Below, one piece after another: positions 18,065 to 27,023 of a DNA stretch of 64,000 bases; positions within the stretch are counted from its first letter, which is position 1, and every line of letters begins with the position of its first letter. Under the pieces are notes generated by a model. The model was given only the letters and a program-made list of their open reading frames with translations, was not told the origin of the DNA and made no database searches. Position numbers and translations under genes: made by a program. The stretch comes from Halapricum hydrolyticum (GTDB lineage: Archaea; Halobacteriota; Halobacteria; Halobacteriales; Haloarculaceae). The stretch lies in contig JAOPKD010000008.1 of NCBI GenBank assembly GCA_025517565.1, positions 90,330 through 154,329 of the forward strand. The letters are read 5' to 3'.

Positions 18065-18988
18065 ATGACCGAGGCGTCCGCCGAGGGGTATCTCCCCGAC
18101 GACGTCGAGCGCGTCAGAGAAGCCCTCGTCGAGTGGTACGAGAACGACCACCGTGAGTATCCCTGGCGAAAAACGACTGACCCGTACGCGGTCCTCGTCT
18201 CGGAGGTGATGAGCCAGCAGACACAGCTCGATCGCGTGGTCGACGCCTGGGAGGCTTTTCTCGACCGCTGGCCGACCGTCGAAACCCTCGCCGAAGCCGA
18301 TCGGGCCGACGTTGTGGGCTTCTGGACCGACCACAGCCTCGGGTACAACAACCGCGCGAAATACCTCCACGAGGCCGCCCGACAGGTCCTCGAAGCGTAC
18401 GGCGGGCAGTTTCCCCGGGATCCGGACGGGCTGCAGGAGTTGATGGGCGTCGGCCCCTACACCGCAAACGCCGTCGCTTCGTTCGCGTTCGACAACGGTG
18501 ATGCGGTCGTCGACACGAACGTCAAACGCGTGCTGTATCGGGCCTTCGACGTGCCGGACGAGGACAGCGAGTTCGAACGCGTCGCGGGGGCACTCATGCC
18601 CGACGGGAAGTCGCGGGTGTGGAATAACGCGATTATGGAACTGGGCGGGGTTGCCTGCGAGAAGACGCCCGCCTGTGACGGCGCGGCCTGTCCCTGGCGG
18701 GAGTGGTGTCTGGCATACGAAACCGGCGACTTCACCGCGCCCGACGTGCCGACGCAACCCGAGTTCGAGGGGAGCCGCCGCCAGTTCCGGGGACGGGTGA
18801 TTTCGATCCTCAGAGACGGCGGAGAAGTCGAGCTAGACGCTCTCGGGTCGCGGGTTCGCGTGGATTACGTCCCCGAGGGGCAGTACGGGCGGGAATGGCT
18901 TCGTGGACTGCTCGATGACCTGGCTGACGACGGACTCGTCCACGTCGCCGACCGTGAGGGAGAGACGTTCGCGAGGCTCCGAGAGTAA
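18065..18988 (+). CDS. mutY: A/G-specific adenine DNA glycosylase MutY
   Basis: 307 aa from the ATG at 18065 (MTEASAEGYL). The family marks are WYENDHREYPWR, SEVMSQQTQLDRV with the catalytic glutamate, the helix-hairpin-helix LMGVGPYTANAVASFAF, and VDTNVKRVL with the catalytic aspartate. The iron-sulfur region has four cysteines spaced C-x5-C-x4-C-x5-C rather than the bacterial C-x6-C-x2-C-x5-C. MutY removes adenine paired with 8-oxoguanine. The C-terminal 100 residues form a small added domain, shorter than the bacterial Nudix-like domain. Confidence 0.93.
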   Translation: MTEASAEGYLPDDVERVREALVEWYENDHREYPWRKTTDPYAVLVSEVMSQQTQLDRVVDAWEAFLDRWPTVETLAEADRADVVGFWTDHSLGYNNRAKYLHEAARQVLEAYGGQFPRDPDGLQELMGVGPYTANAVASFAFDNGDAVVDTNVKRVLYRAFDVPDEDSEFERVAGALMPDGKSRVWNNAIMELGGVACEKTPACDGAACPWREWCLAYETGDFTAPDVPTQPEFEGSRRQFRGRVISILRDGGEVELDALGSRVRVDYVPEGQYGREWLRGLLDDLADDGLVHVADREGETFARLRE

Positions 18989-19050
18989 CCTTTTCTGGCT
19001 AGTCAATACCTTACACACTTTTTAGTGAGTGCGTGACAATCGATTGGAAC

Positions 19051-19179
19051 ATGTATCACTCGGATACCGAGGGTTCCGTGGAGACAGACTGCTGTCGGGG
19101 ACGACCGATCGGCCGCGAGAAACGAATCACATTCGGTTTGCCGGGGGCGAGGACGGACAGGGATCACGATGATCGCTAG
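19051..19179 (+). other. Possible 42-codon upstream ORF overlapping the next gene's start
   Basis: The ATG at 19051 opens MYHSDTEGSVETDCC and runs to a TAG at 19177-19179, overlapping the ATG at 19169 of the next gene. A TTACACACTTTTTAG element about 30 nt upstream could start transcription near 19046. The sequence is unlike any family I know. It may be only leader sequence. Confidence 0.25.
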
Positions 19180-20449
19180 TGGTGGGACAAGCGGCGATCG
19201 TGGGGACGATTCGAGTTTGCTCGCTGTGGCCAGGCGAGATCTGTTGCACACGATGGGCGCGGCTACGATTTTCAGCGGTCGCTCCGCCGCGGCGAAATCG
19301 GAAGCGGTGACGGCGAGCAGCGAGTCGTCGAGTGAGAACGGTGCACACGTCGGTGGTGCGGTCGATCTCGATGGCGACACGGCCCTCGTCAGCACACGTG
19401 TGGTCGCCGGCCCGACCACGACGGAATCAGGTACCGTCGCCGTCTACAGGGCAGCGGGTTCCGGATGGAAACGAACGGCCACGCTAACGCCGGAGACCAC
19501 TGGCGGCGGGTTCGGTGACTCCGTCACGGTGGACGGGTCGACGGTCGTTGTCGGTTCCGGGTACCATGAACACGCGGCCGGCGGAGCGGCGGGATCGGCA
19601 ACCGTGTTCACCCGAACGGCGGGGACGTGGGACCGAACGCGGACGCTCACGCCGACCGCGACCGCGGGTCTCGTCCAGTTCGGAGCCGCGGTCGCGGTCG
19701 ACGACGGGACGGCCGTCGTCGGGGCGCCCCAGGCGAGACACCCCGAAGGAGGTCGAACCGGATCGGTCGACCTCTTCACGCTATCGAACGGCACCTGGAA
19801 CCGCGAGACGACTCTGGTTCCCGTCACTGAACGCGAGCGGTTCGGTCACTCGGTGGCACTCGACAGCGACGTCGCTATCGTTGGCGCGAGAGCCGACCGG
19901 TCGACGGTCGAGGATAGCGGCGTCGTCTGTGTGTTCAGGCGCTCGGGTCACCGCTGGCGGCGAACGGCACGACTCGCGCCGGAACGAACCGGCCGGGACG
20001 ACAGGTTCGGCGAGGCAATCGCCATCGACGGCTCGACCGTCGTCGTCGGAGCGCCGAGCGAAACCAACGCGAACGGTTCGAACGCGGGTGCAGCGTACGT
20101 CTTTACTCGCGCAGGGGGCCGGTGGCGCCGACGGAAGTACCTGGCACCGGATGGCAGCAGCGACGAACGGTTCGGAACCTCCGTGGCGGTATCGGACGAG
20201 ACCGTCGTGATCGGAGCCGAGTTCGGCGGTCGGGCGGAGCATACGGACCAGCAACCCGGCGGGACAATCTACGTCCTCGACAGGCGCCGGTCCGGTGCTG
20301 TCCCTACAGCACTCGACCGTCGAGGCCAGACGACGCCCACACACCTGGCGACTGCGGTCGCAACGGCAGACGGGAGCGTACTCGTGAACGCCGACGGACG
20401 GACACACAGCACGCAGACGAGCGATTACATGGACGTGTTCGAACCATGA
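19169..20449 (+). CDS. Tat-exported FG-GAP-type beta-propeller protein
   Basis: 426 aa. The N-terminus contains an RRDLLHTMGAATIFSG twin-arginine-like signal starting near residue 22. The mature part has five clear repeats of the form FG-x-SVA-x-DG-x-TVVVGA about 55 residues apart, alternating with blocks ending in VFTR/W-R-x-x-TL. This is the FG-GAP/integrin-alpha-like propeller seen in secreted bacterial and archaeal proteins. The role is probably binding or structural. It is followed 59 bp later by the FAD oxidase gene on the same strand. Confidence 0.75.
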   Translation: MIASGGTSGDRGDDSSLLAVARRDLLHTMGAATIFSGRSAAAKSEAVTASSESSSENGAHVGGAVDLDGDTALVSTRVVAGPTTTESGTVAVYRAAGSGWKRTATLTPETTGGGFGDSVTVDGSTVVVGSGYHEHAAGGAAGSATVFTRTAGTWDRTRTLTPTATAGLVQFGAAVAVDDGTAVVGAPQARHPEGGRTGSVDLFTLSNGTWNRETTLVPVTERERFGHSVALDSDVAIVGARADRSTVEDSGVVCVFRRSGHRWRRTARLAPERTGRDDRFGEAIAIDGSTVVVGAPSETNANGSNAGAAYVFTRAGGRWRRRKYLAPDGSSDERFGTSVAVSDETVVIGAEFGGRAEHTDQQPGGTIYVLDRRRSGAVPTALDRRGQTTPTHLATAVATADGSVLVNADGRTHSTQTSDYMDVFEP

Positions 20450-20508
20450 ACGGGCGGGTGACGCTACTGTCCACCGCTCGAACTACCCTGGAGGGACAGT
20501 GATCAACC

Positions 20509-22494
20509 ATGTCACAATCACTACAACAGGCGACTGGGGCCGAGACGTTCTCGGTGATGGATCTGGCCGAATCCGCGTCGATGGACGTGCCCGTTTCAGT
20601 ACGCGAACTACTCAGCCGACGGCCCGCGCCCGGAGCGATCACATACGATGGGGAGATCACGTACGATCGGACGAAGTGGGCGAACTGGATCAGCGACCAC
20701 GGGGACACGAAAGGGGAGGCGGCCCCGAGTAGCAAGGCGGAACTGTTCGCCACGGTCCAGGATAACAAGGACGGGAAGATCAGAGCAGTCGGCTCCGGGC
20801 ACTCTCACTCACGAGCGCCCGTTCCGGAGGAACGGTACATCGATCTGAAGAACCTCACCGGGACGCTTAACCACAACGGCTGGCTCAAAGACACTGACGA
20901 CCTCGACGTCGAGGACAAGAGGCACCTCGTCAGGTTGAAAGGCGGTACGCGAATCCGGGATCTCAACCGACAGATTCTGGCCCCGAAGGGGCTGGCGCTG
21001 AAGAACATGGGCTCGTTCGACGGCCAGACGATCGCCGGTGCTGTCAACACAGGCACACACGGGACCGGGATGGGGCTGTCGACAGTCGCTGACATGGTCA
21101 AATCGGTCGAGCTCGTCACGGTGATGCCCGAGGGTGACGAGCGCGTCGTCCAGATGTACCGGATCGAGCCGAGCGACGGTATCACTGATCCCGCCGAGTT
21201 CGGGCGGGACAAGACAACTCACGGCATGGGGTTGATACAGGACGACGAGACATTCTACTCGGTCGTCGTCGGATACGGCTGTATGGGTGTCGTCTACGCG
21301 TACACGATGGAGGTCCGGGACTACTACTGGCTCAAAGAGGACACCCAGAGCAGGTCCTGGCTCGATTATAGCAGTATCACCGACGACTACACGGGGAAGC
21401 TAGAAACCGACGAAATATCGACTGCAGAGACCGATCCGGGAACGATTCCGGAGGACGTTCCAGAGCTCCTTCGAAATCACCGACACGTCCAGTTGCTGAT
21501 CAACCTGCCTCGGGTTCACGATGACGGCCAACCCCGGGCCCAGACCACTGTGATGGAGCGGACACACGACATCACCGACCCTGAGGAGAAGCCAGAAGAC
21601 TGGGAGGCGCTCGTCGACAACGCTGCAGGGCAAGACAACAAGTGGCTGGACGTCTCCGACGACCGATGGCCGCCCGAGCGGCGGAAAACGACGTTTCAGG
21701 ACATTTCGAGGGCGCTCGGAAACGCCTTCCATCCACTCAAGGACAAGTCCGGATGGGGTGGCACTCTCCGTACGTTCTTTTTCAAGCCAGCGGCCGCTCG
21801 AGAGCCGTTCGTCAAGAAACGGACCAAGACGGCCTGGTACATCGCACTTCGACGGTTGCGCGACAAGAATACCGACGACTCGAACTACGAGCAGATGCCG
21901 AAGCCTCCTTCACCTCCGGCGATATCCACGGACGTGGCCGTCCCACTGCATCATCTCGAGGACGCCATCGAGGACGTCTTCGATATCGCGGATGACATCT
22001 ATCAGGATCACGAGGTCATGCCGTTCTGGCGACAGGCTGCCGATGCGGCTGTGGGTCTCTTCGGTGGTAACGTCGAGCCCAGAGTCGAGACGTACAAGAT
22101 CCATTTCGCATCGCCTATGGGAATCCGGTTTGTCGCTCCCAGCGACCATTACCTCTCGGCGGCACATGACGAGTGGTCCGCGATGATAGAGGTACCGTTC
22201 CCCGTCGAGGCCGCCAACGCCCAGTTGCTGGCGAACGTTCCGAACGTTTCCCAATCGGAGATGATCGAGATCGCCAAAGACGCCCTCACGGAGATCGAAA
22301 CGCACCTCGTCGAGGAGTACGACGGTCGACCTCACATGGGCAAGTACAATACGCTGACCAAACAGGATCTCTCGGAACTGTACGACAACTTCGACAGGAA
22401 CGGTGACTGGCTCGAAACGTACCGGCGATTCAACTCGTTCGGCATCTTCGACAACACGTGGACCGATCAGTTCGACATCAGCCAGGCCGAGTGA
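20509..22494 (+). CDS. FAD-linked oxidase of the D-arabinono-1,4-lactone oxidase type
   Basis: 661 aa, longer than the usual 420-460 of the family. The FAD-binding (PCMH/VAO) domain covers about residues 45-270: VGSGHSHSRAP near 94, where H98 is at the position that often carries covalent FAD, then LNRQILAPKGLALKNMGSFDGQTIAGAVNTGTHGTG. The C-terminal ALO domain ends with RPHMGKYN near 605, matching the RPHxGK active-site signature. A 150-residue insert between the two halves is Asp/Lys-rich and unassigned. The substrate is probably a sugar lactone or polyol, with H2O2 as by-product. No signal peptide is seen. It is transcribed with its neighbours. Confidence 0.82.
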   Translation: MSQSLQQATGAETFSVMDLAESASMDVPVSVRELLSRRPAPGAITYDGEITYDRTKWANWISDHGDTKGEAAPSSKAELFATVQDNKDGKIRAVGSGHSHSRAPVPEERYIDLKNLTGTLNHNGWLKDTDDLDVEDKRHLVRLKGGTRIRDLNRQILAPKGLALKNMGSFDGQTIAGAVNTGTHGTGMGLSTVADMVKSVELVTVMPEGDERVVQMYRIEPSDGITDPAEFGRDKTTHGMGLIQDDETFYSVVVGYGCMGVVYAYTMEVRDYYWLKEDTQSRSWLDYSSITDDYTGKLETDEISTAETDPGTIPEDVPELLRNHRHVQLLINLPRVHDDGQPRAQTTVMERTHDITDPEEKPEDWEALVDNAAGQDNKWLDVSDDRWPPERRKTTFQDISRALGNAFHPLKDKSGWGGTLRTFFFKPAAAREPFVKKRTKTAWYIALRRLRDKNTDDSNYEQMPKPPSPPAISTDVAVPLHHLEDAIEDVFDIADDIYQDHEVMPFWRQAADAAVGLFGGNVEPRVETYKIHFASPMGIRFVAPSDHYLSAAHDEWSAMIEVPFPVEAANAQLLANVPNVSQSEMIEIAKDALTEIETHLVEEYDGRPHMGKYNTLTKQDLSELYDNFDRNGDWLETYRRFNSFGIFDNTWTDQFDISQAE

Positions 22495-22521
22495 TCCGCG
22501 TTCCGAACCAACACAGATACC

Positions 22522-22716
22522 ATGAAATTCGAAATAGAACTCCCGGACAAGTACGCCGAGAAGGTCGAAGAGGTCGAGGCGGTCGAACCGACGATCCGCG
22601 ACCAGATCGAGGTCGAAGTACTCCCGGAAGTACTCCGGTTGATCAACGACGCACACCGACAACTGCGGGAAAACGAGTCGACGTTCGATCCCCCAGGTGA
22701 TAACAGGGACCGATAG
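22522..22716 (+). CDS. Hypothetical 64-aa acidic protein
   Basis: MKFEIELPDKYAEKVEEVE is followed by a helical stretch with RDQIEVEVLPEVLRLINDAHRQL. It looks like a small alpha/beta or coiled-coil unit. It starts 28 bp after the oxidase gene on the same strand, so it is likely part of that transcript and may be a partner. No family is recognised. Confidence 0.55.
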   Translation: MKFEIELPDKYAEKVEEVEAVEPTIRDQIEVEVLPEVLRLINDAHRQLRENESTFDPPGDNRDR

Positions 22717-22732
22717 CGTCTCGCAGTCGTGA

Positions 22733-24775
22733 CTACCCGGCCGTGTCGGGACTATCCCGCGCCGAGGCGTCCCGAATCACTTCTTTGTCTTCGTGTCCGT
22801 CTCTGGTTCCCCTGACCGTGTAGGAGACCTCATAATCGACCGCGTCCGAACCCACGTCCTCGATGACGATCCGTTCGGTCGAGCGCTCGGTCACTTGCGG
22901 CTGTACCTCGTTCTTGCTGTGAGCAGTCACCTGCACGAGCAACGGCTCTTCGTCGCTGGTCACCCAGCGGAAGTGTTCCGGCAGTTCGACCACTGCGGAA
23001 CCGTTCTGGAGCTCGGCGAGTCCGGACGCTTCCGTACGGGGGACTGCGGACTCCGTTGCAGTGTACACGACGTCTTTATCACCGTCCTCGTTGGCAACCG
23101 GATGGACGAAGTTCTTGCTCGGGGCGTTTATCGTCCCGTCTGCTTCGATCCTGACAGTCCCGGCCGGCATCGAGAGGATCCATTCTTGATCGGATTCGTC
23201 GAAGTAGTGGTAGGCTCTGGCGCTTCCGTCGATCGAGTAGCCGTAGAACGGCATCCCCCTGCTCGTATCGGTCGAATCGATGTACATCCCGCCGAACCCC
23301 GACGACTCAGAGCGGACACCGAAACGCTCCGCACCCGTGACCTGGCTCGGGTTCGAACCGCCGAGAACCGCCCACCCGTTGTCGCCGTCCAGAACCATCG
23401 ACTGGCCGCCGGAGTCCATCACGAGTGATTGGCCGGACGGTGCTGCCTGGATCGTTCCGGCGGCGGTACCGTCGTCGTTGTACATCGTGACGCTCGCGCG
23501 CGGATCGCTTTCGATCGCTACTTTCTCCGTGCCGTCTTCGTGCTTGACCGAGACGGTGCCGGACTCTCCGGGCTCAGAACTCGACGTACCGTCTTTCTTT
23601 TTGTCGCGATTGCCCCCCATCGCCCCACCGAGTTCGAGACTGCCGTCGTGTCCGGACAACGTCCCCATGACGGATCCAGACTGGTTCGAAACCGTCAGCG
23701 TCCCCGGGGGTCCCGGATCCGTCTGCGTCCCGCCACCCAGGCTAAGCTGTCCGTTAGTAAGCACCCCGACCTGTCGATCGGCGAAATCGAGGAGCCGGAG
23801 ACTTCCCGCCCTGTCGTTGCCGCCCAGCACGACACTCCCGGTCGAAGCGTTGGCGTACAGCCTGACGGTGTCGGATATCGCACTGTTCTGCCTGGCGGCG
23901 TCGCTGGCACCTGCGAACTCCAGACGTGGCGTTCCATCGGTCTCGGCGACCTGCACATTGCCGGGCGTCTGTTCGGCACCCAACTTCAGGTCGGCTTTCG
24001 AGGTGAGATGGACCGGCTGCCGTGTCTCGCCCGCGTCGTCCTCGACAGCCATCGTCAGGCGGGCGTCTTCCGCGTCCAGCCGAACCTCGTTGTGACCACC
24101 TGAATCGAACTCCGCGGACTGCAACTCGACTGCGCCGTCCTCGTTCGGGTTTCCGGCCTCGTACGTGGCTGTCTGTCCCTGCAGCGTGAGCGTCCGCTCG
24201 CCGTCCTGGTAGAAATATTGCGTCGGGAGACTCCCGTTGATTCTAACCGTCTCCTCGTCGGCCTTCCGACGAAGCCGTATCGTCCCGGACGCGGCACCGT
24301 CGGTCTCTCCGTCGCTACCGACCCACAGCGTCGCCCGTCGCGCGTCGAGTTCGATGTTGGTCTCTTCCTGTCGACTGCGCAACGTCAGCGTCTGGTCGCC
24401 GGCTTCCGCCGAGATGATGATGTTGCCGGCGCTGTCGTTGAGGTTGAACCGCCCGGTCTCACCGTCGCCTCCGACTCGTCCGAACCCGTCGGAGTGAAAG
24501 AGCACGCTTCGGGTACTCACCCCGTCTTCGGCACTACCCAGCGATAGAGTACCGAGGTTCTCGCCAGCCCCAGCGCGGATCTGTTCCGTTCCCGAGCCGT
24601 TCGTCAGCGACAGTGTCCCGTGCGTTCCGTTGCCCCCAGCGGTAACGTCGCCGTACTGGGTATCGATCCGGATCGTCCGCTGGTCTTCGGTGTCTCCGCG
24701 GGTCGATCTGATATTAATCGTCGCCGCATCCACGTCGACCTCGTCCTCGTTCAGAATTATGTCAGTTGGTGCCAT
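22733..24775 (-). CDS. Large beta-repeat protein with a conserved bacterial-type C-terminal domain
   Basis: 680 aa from the ATG at 24775 (MAPTDIILNEDEVDVDA). Residues about 25-470 are made of irregular repeats of roughly 20-30 residues with the form GTLSL-x-N-x-G and G-x-LxLGG, giving short strands and Gly/Asp turns as in beta-solenoids or fibre proteins. Residues from about 520 on (KNFVHPV, the ESAVPRTEASGLAELQNGSAVVELPEHF stretch, then the TERSTERIVI and VSYTVRGTR strands) match by eye the C-terminal module of bacterial surface or tail-fibre-like proteins that ends in a TGVR-like strand. There is no signal peptide or membrane anchor. It is convergent with the oxidase gene, stops 16 bp apart. 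Confidence 0.6.
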   Translation of the reverse strand: MAPTDIILNEDEVDVDAATINIRSTRGDTEDQRTIRIDTQYGDVTAGGNGTHGTLSLTNGSGTEQIRAGAGENLGTLSLGSAEDGVSTRSVLFHSDGFGRVGGDGETGRFNLNDSAGNIIISAEAGDQTLTLRSRQEETNIELDARRATLWVGSDGETDGAASGTIRLRRKADEETVRINGSLPTQYFYQDGERTLTLQGQTATYEAGNPNEDGAVELQSAEFDSGGHNEVRLDAEDARLTMAVEDDAGETRQPVHLTSKADLKLGAEQTPGNVQVAETDGTPRLEFAGASDAARQNSAISDTVRLYANASTGSVVLGGNDRAGSLRLLDFADRQVGVLTNGQLSLGGGTQTDPGPPGTLTVSNQSGSVMGTLSGHDGSLELGGAMGGNRDKKKDGTSSSEPGESGTVSVKHEDGTEKVAIESDPRASVTMYNDDGTAAGTIQAAPSGQSLVMDSGGQSMVLDGDNGWAVLGGSNPSQVTGAERFGVRSESSGFGGMYIDSTDTSRGMPFYGYSIDGSARAYHYFDESDQEWILSMPAGTVRIEADGTINAPSKNFVHPVANEDGDKDVVYTATESAVPRTEASGLAELQNGSAVVELPEHFRWVTSDEEPLLVQVTAHSKNEVQPQVTERSTERIVIEDVGSDAVDYEVSYTVRGTRDGHEDKEVIRDASARDSPDTAG

Positions 24776-24892
24776 ACTACTTGTCGACACACCAAATATA
24801 AAAAACCCATACAAATTGGGATAATGTTTATCAGTTTCGAGGCGCGCGGAAGCGGGCCGAGTGGAGAAACAGGAGACCTGCGGCAGTCCGTA

Positions 24893-26173
24893 TCAGTCGT
24901 CGGCAACCGCCCTCTCCGGGGCAGGCGCTGGGGGTTCGTGCGTCCCGAACTCCGGGTGGGTTTCTTCCATCCAGACGTACACGACTGCGCCCGAGAGGAA
25001 CATCAGGCCGGCAGTCATGTAGAAGGCAGCTTCGGCGCTGACAAGTTCCATCGAGAGCCCGATGAGGATCGCGCCGACGCCGTAGCCCGCATCGCGCCAC
25101 ATCCGGTAGACGCCCATGCCCGCCGAACGCCAGCTCGGGTGGGCTGCGTCGCCGGGGACGGTCATTAGGTTCGGGTACAGCAGTGCCATGCCGAGCCCTG
25201 AAAGCCCCGCCAGCACCACCCAGCCGAGATAGCCCTCGACGAGGACCATTCCGAGGACGCCGCCACCGGCGAGAAACATCCCCCAGACGACCGGCGGCCG
25301 ACGGCCGATTCGATCGGCCAGCCCGCCGGTCCCGATCTGCAGGAAGTACATCGCGCTGTGGATCCCGACGACGACGCCGACGGCTTCGATCGCGAGCCCC
25401 TCGCTCGTGAGGTACAGCGGGACGGCGATCCAGAACAGCGTGTCGACGAAGTTCTCGACGTGGCCCGCCTGGGCTGCGGCGAACAGCGTCCGGTCGCCGT
25501 AGGTCGCTCGTTTCAGGACCTCCCGGAACGGGAGGTTCGCGTCGTGGTGATCGTCGTCACCCTCCTGTCGTGCCAGCTGGACCGTCTCCCTGACGAGAAA
25601 GACCGACAGCACCAGCGCCAGCACGACGACAGCTGCCAGGAAATAGAACGGTTCGGGCCGGAGGCTGGTCCGACCGGCGATGACGCCAGTGATCCACGCA
25701 CCGACGGCGACGCCGGTGTACCCGAACGCCTCGTCGATCCCGACCGCCAGTCCGCGCTGGTCAGGTCCGGCGAGGTCGATCTTCGCGTTGATCGCCATGC
25801 TCCAGGTCAGCGCCTGGTTGATCCCGAGCAGGACGTTCCCGACGGAAATCCAGGCCCAGCTGGGTGCGTAGATGAGGATCACCGGGATCGGCAGCGCGGT
25901 GAGCCAGCCGGCGACGAGCACCGGCTTGCGGCCGTACTCCTCGCCCCACTTCCCGGCGTAGAGGTTCAGCAGCGCTTTGACGAATCCGAAGGAGACGACG
26001 AACGACCCGATGACGAGAAACGACTCGACGCCGAGAACGTCCCCGCCAAGTACGGGAACGACCGTCCGCTCGGAGCCGATCGTTAGTCCGGTCGCGAACA
26101 CCAGCAGGACGTGCAGCGAGAACTGTCCGAGGTGCTCGCGGATCCCCTGTCGAATCTCTGTAGCGTCGTCCAT
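24893..26173 (-). CDS. MFS transporter
   Basis: 426 aa with about 12 hydrophobic segments and the MFS loop pattern between the second and third segments (YAGKWGEEYGRKPVL) and between the eighth and ninth (GGLADRIGRRPPVV). The substrate is not evident. The C-terminus is Pro/Ala/Glu-rich. It is divergent from the bat-type regulator at 26262 across an 88-bp space that holds an inverted repeat, so regulation by that protein is plausible. Confidence 0.88.
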   Translation of the reverse strand: MDDATEIRQGIREHLGQFSLHVLLVFATGLTIGSERTVVPVLGGDVLGVESFLVIGSFVVSFGFVKALLNLYAGKWGEEYGRKPVLVAGWLTALPIPVILIYAPSWAWISVGNVLLGINQALTWSMAINAKIDLAGPDQRGLAVGIDEAFGYTGVAVGAWITGVIAGRTSLRPEPFYFLAAVVVLALVLSVFLVRETVQLARQEGDDDHHDANLPFREVLKRATYGDRTLFAAAQAGHVENFVDTLFWIAVPLYLTSEGLAIEAVGVVVGIHSAMYFLQIGTGGLADRIGRRPPVVWGMFLAGGGVLGMVLVEGYLGWVVLAGLSGLGMALLYPNLMTVPGDAAHPSWRSAGMGVYRMWRDAGYGVGAILIGLSMELVSAEAAFYMTAGLMFLSGAVVYVWMEETHPEFGTHEPPAPAPERAVADD

Positions 26174-26202
26174 GGTTGGTCGTCCGTACGAGCAACTATC
26201 GA

Positions 26203-26238
26203 TTGTATATGTTGCCGGCCATGTCCGGCACCCTTAAT
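26203..26238. promoter_or_regulatory. Shared divergent promoter with an inverted repeat between MFS and bat genes
   Basis: TGCCGG (26213-26218) and CCGGCA (26225-26230) form an 18-bp inverted repeat with a 6-bp spacer. On the left lies ATATACAAT, a TATA for the minus gene (start 26173). On the right lies CCCTTAATTC, a TATA centred near 26234 for the plus gene (start 26262). The repeat touches both promoter cores and is a good operator candidate. Confidence 0.5.
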
Positions 26239-26261
26239 TCTTCAGAGTGAGAAAAGCGGGT

Positions 26262-26993
26262 ATGAGCCTCTACGAGGCGTCCTTCCGGATCAGACACGAG
26301 TGTCCCTACCGGGAGATCTCAGAGCGCCATCCCCAGTTGACGATCCGGGAGTGGTATCTCGACGAGTGCCAGGTCGTCGAGATCACGTCACCGGATGTCC
26401 CGGAAACGGCCGTGCTCGAACGGATCGACGACATCGGGACAGTTCTGCACGAATCGGTCGACGAGTCGGGGCTACACGTCGTCACGCAGTCGTGTCTCTG
26501 TTCGCTGGAGGGGTCGATCGTCGAGCGTTTCGAGGAGTACAATTGCCTGTATCAGCCGCCGACGATCCACCGCCAGGGGTGGGAGCACTACACCGTCATC
26601 GCGTTCGAGGAGGGCGATATCCGGGCGTTGCTGCAGGACCTGGAAGACGACCGTGAGATCGATGTCCTCTCGAAAACGGCGATCGCGGACGAGCCGGTAC
26701 CCCACAGCATGCTCGCGCCGGTCGACCGGTTGTTCGAGGATCTGACTGAACGACAGCTTGCGGCACTCCGACTGGCGCTGGAGAGTGGTTACTACGAGCA
26801 GCCGCGCGGGACCTCACTCCGGAAGCTGGCCGAGCAGACGGCCGTCGCCCGATCGACCTACGAGGAGCACCTCCGGAAAGCAGAGAACAAACTGCTCACC
26901 AACGCGGGCGAGTTCCTCCGACTGGTGGCCGCACAGTCGACAGCGGATCCCCTGTCGGTCGCACAGCGGCGATCCGAACGACCGGCGGATTGA
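26262..26993 (+). CDS. HTH bat-type transcriptional regulator
   Basis: 243 aa from the ATG at 26262. The C-terminal HTH_10 (bat-type) domain reads LTERQLAALRLALESGYYEQPRGTSLRKLAE and VARSTYEEHLRKAENKLL. The N-terminal half (about 1-150) is a haloarchaeal sensor-like region that starts YEASFRIRHECPYREIS. It probably senses a small molecule or redox state and controls the adjacent MFS transporter. A leaderless start is supported by the TTAATT element about 28 nt upstream. Confidence 0.85.
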   Translation: MSLYEASFRIRHECPYREISERHPQLTIREWYLDECQVVEITSPDVPETAVLERIDDIGTVLHESVDESGLHVVTQSCLCSLEGSIVERFEEYNCLYQPPTIHRQGWEHYTVIAFEEGDIRALLQDLEDDREIDVLSKTAIADEPVPHSMLAPVDRLFEDLTERQLAALRLALESGYYEQPRGTSLRKLAEQTAVARSTYEEHLRKAENKLLTNAGEFLRLVAAQSTADPLSVAQRRSERPAD

Positions 26994-27023
26994 ATTCGAC
27001 CGTCGCGTTCGGCTCTCCTCGCC

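Noticed and set aside
24620..25168. Plus-strand frame spanning the start of the beta-repeat gene and the MFS gene end
   Set aside because: Overlaps two better genes and shows no family features.
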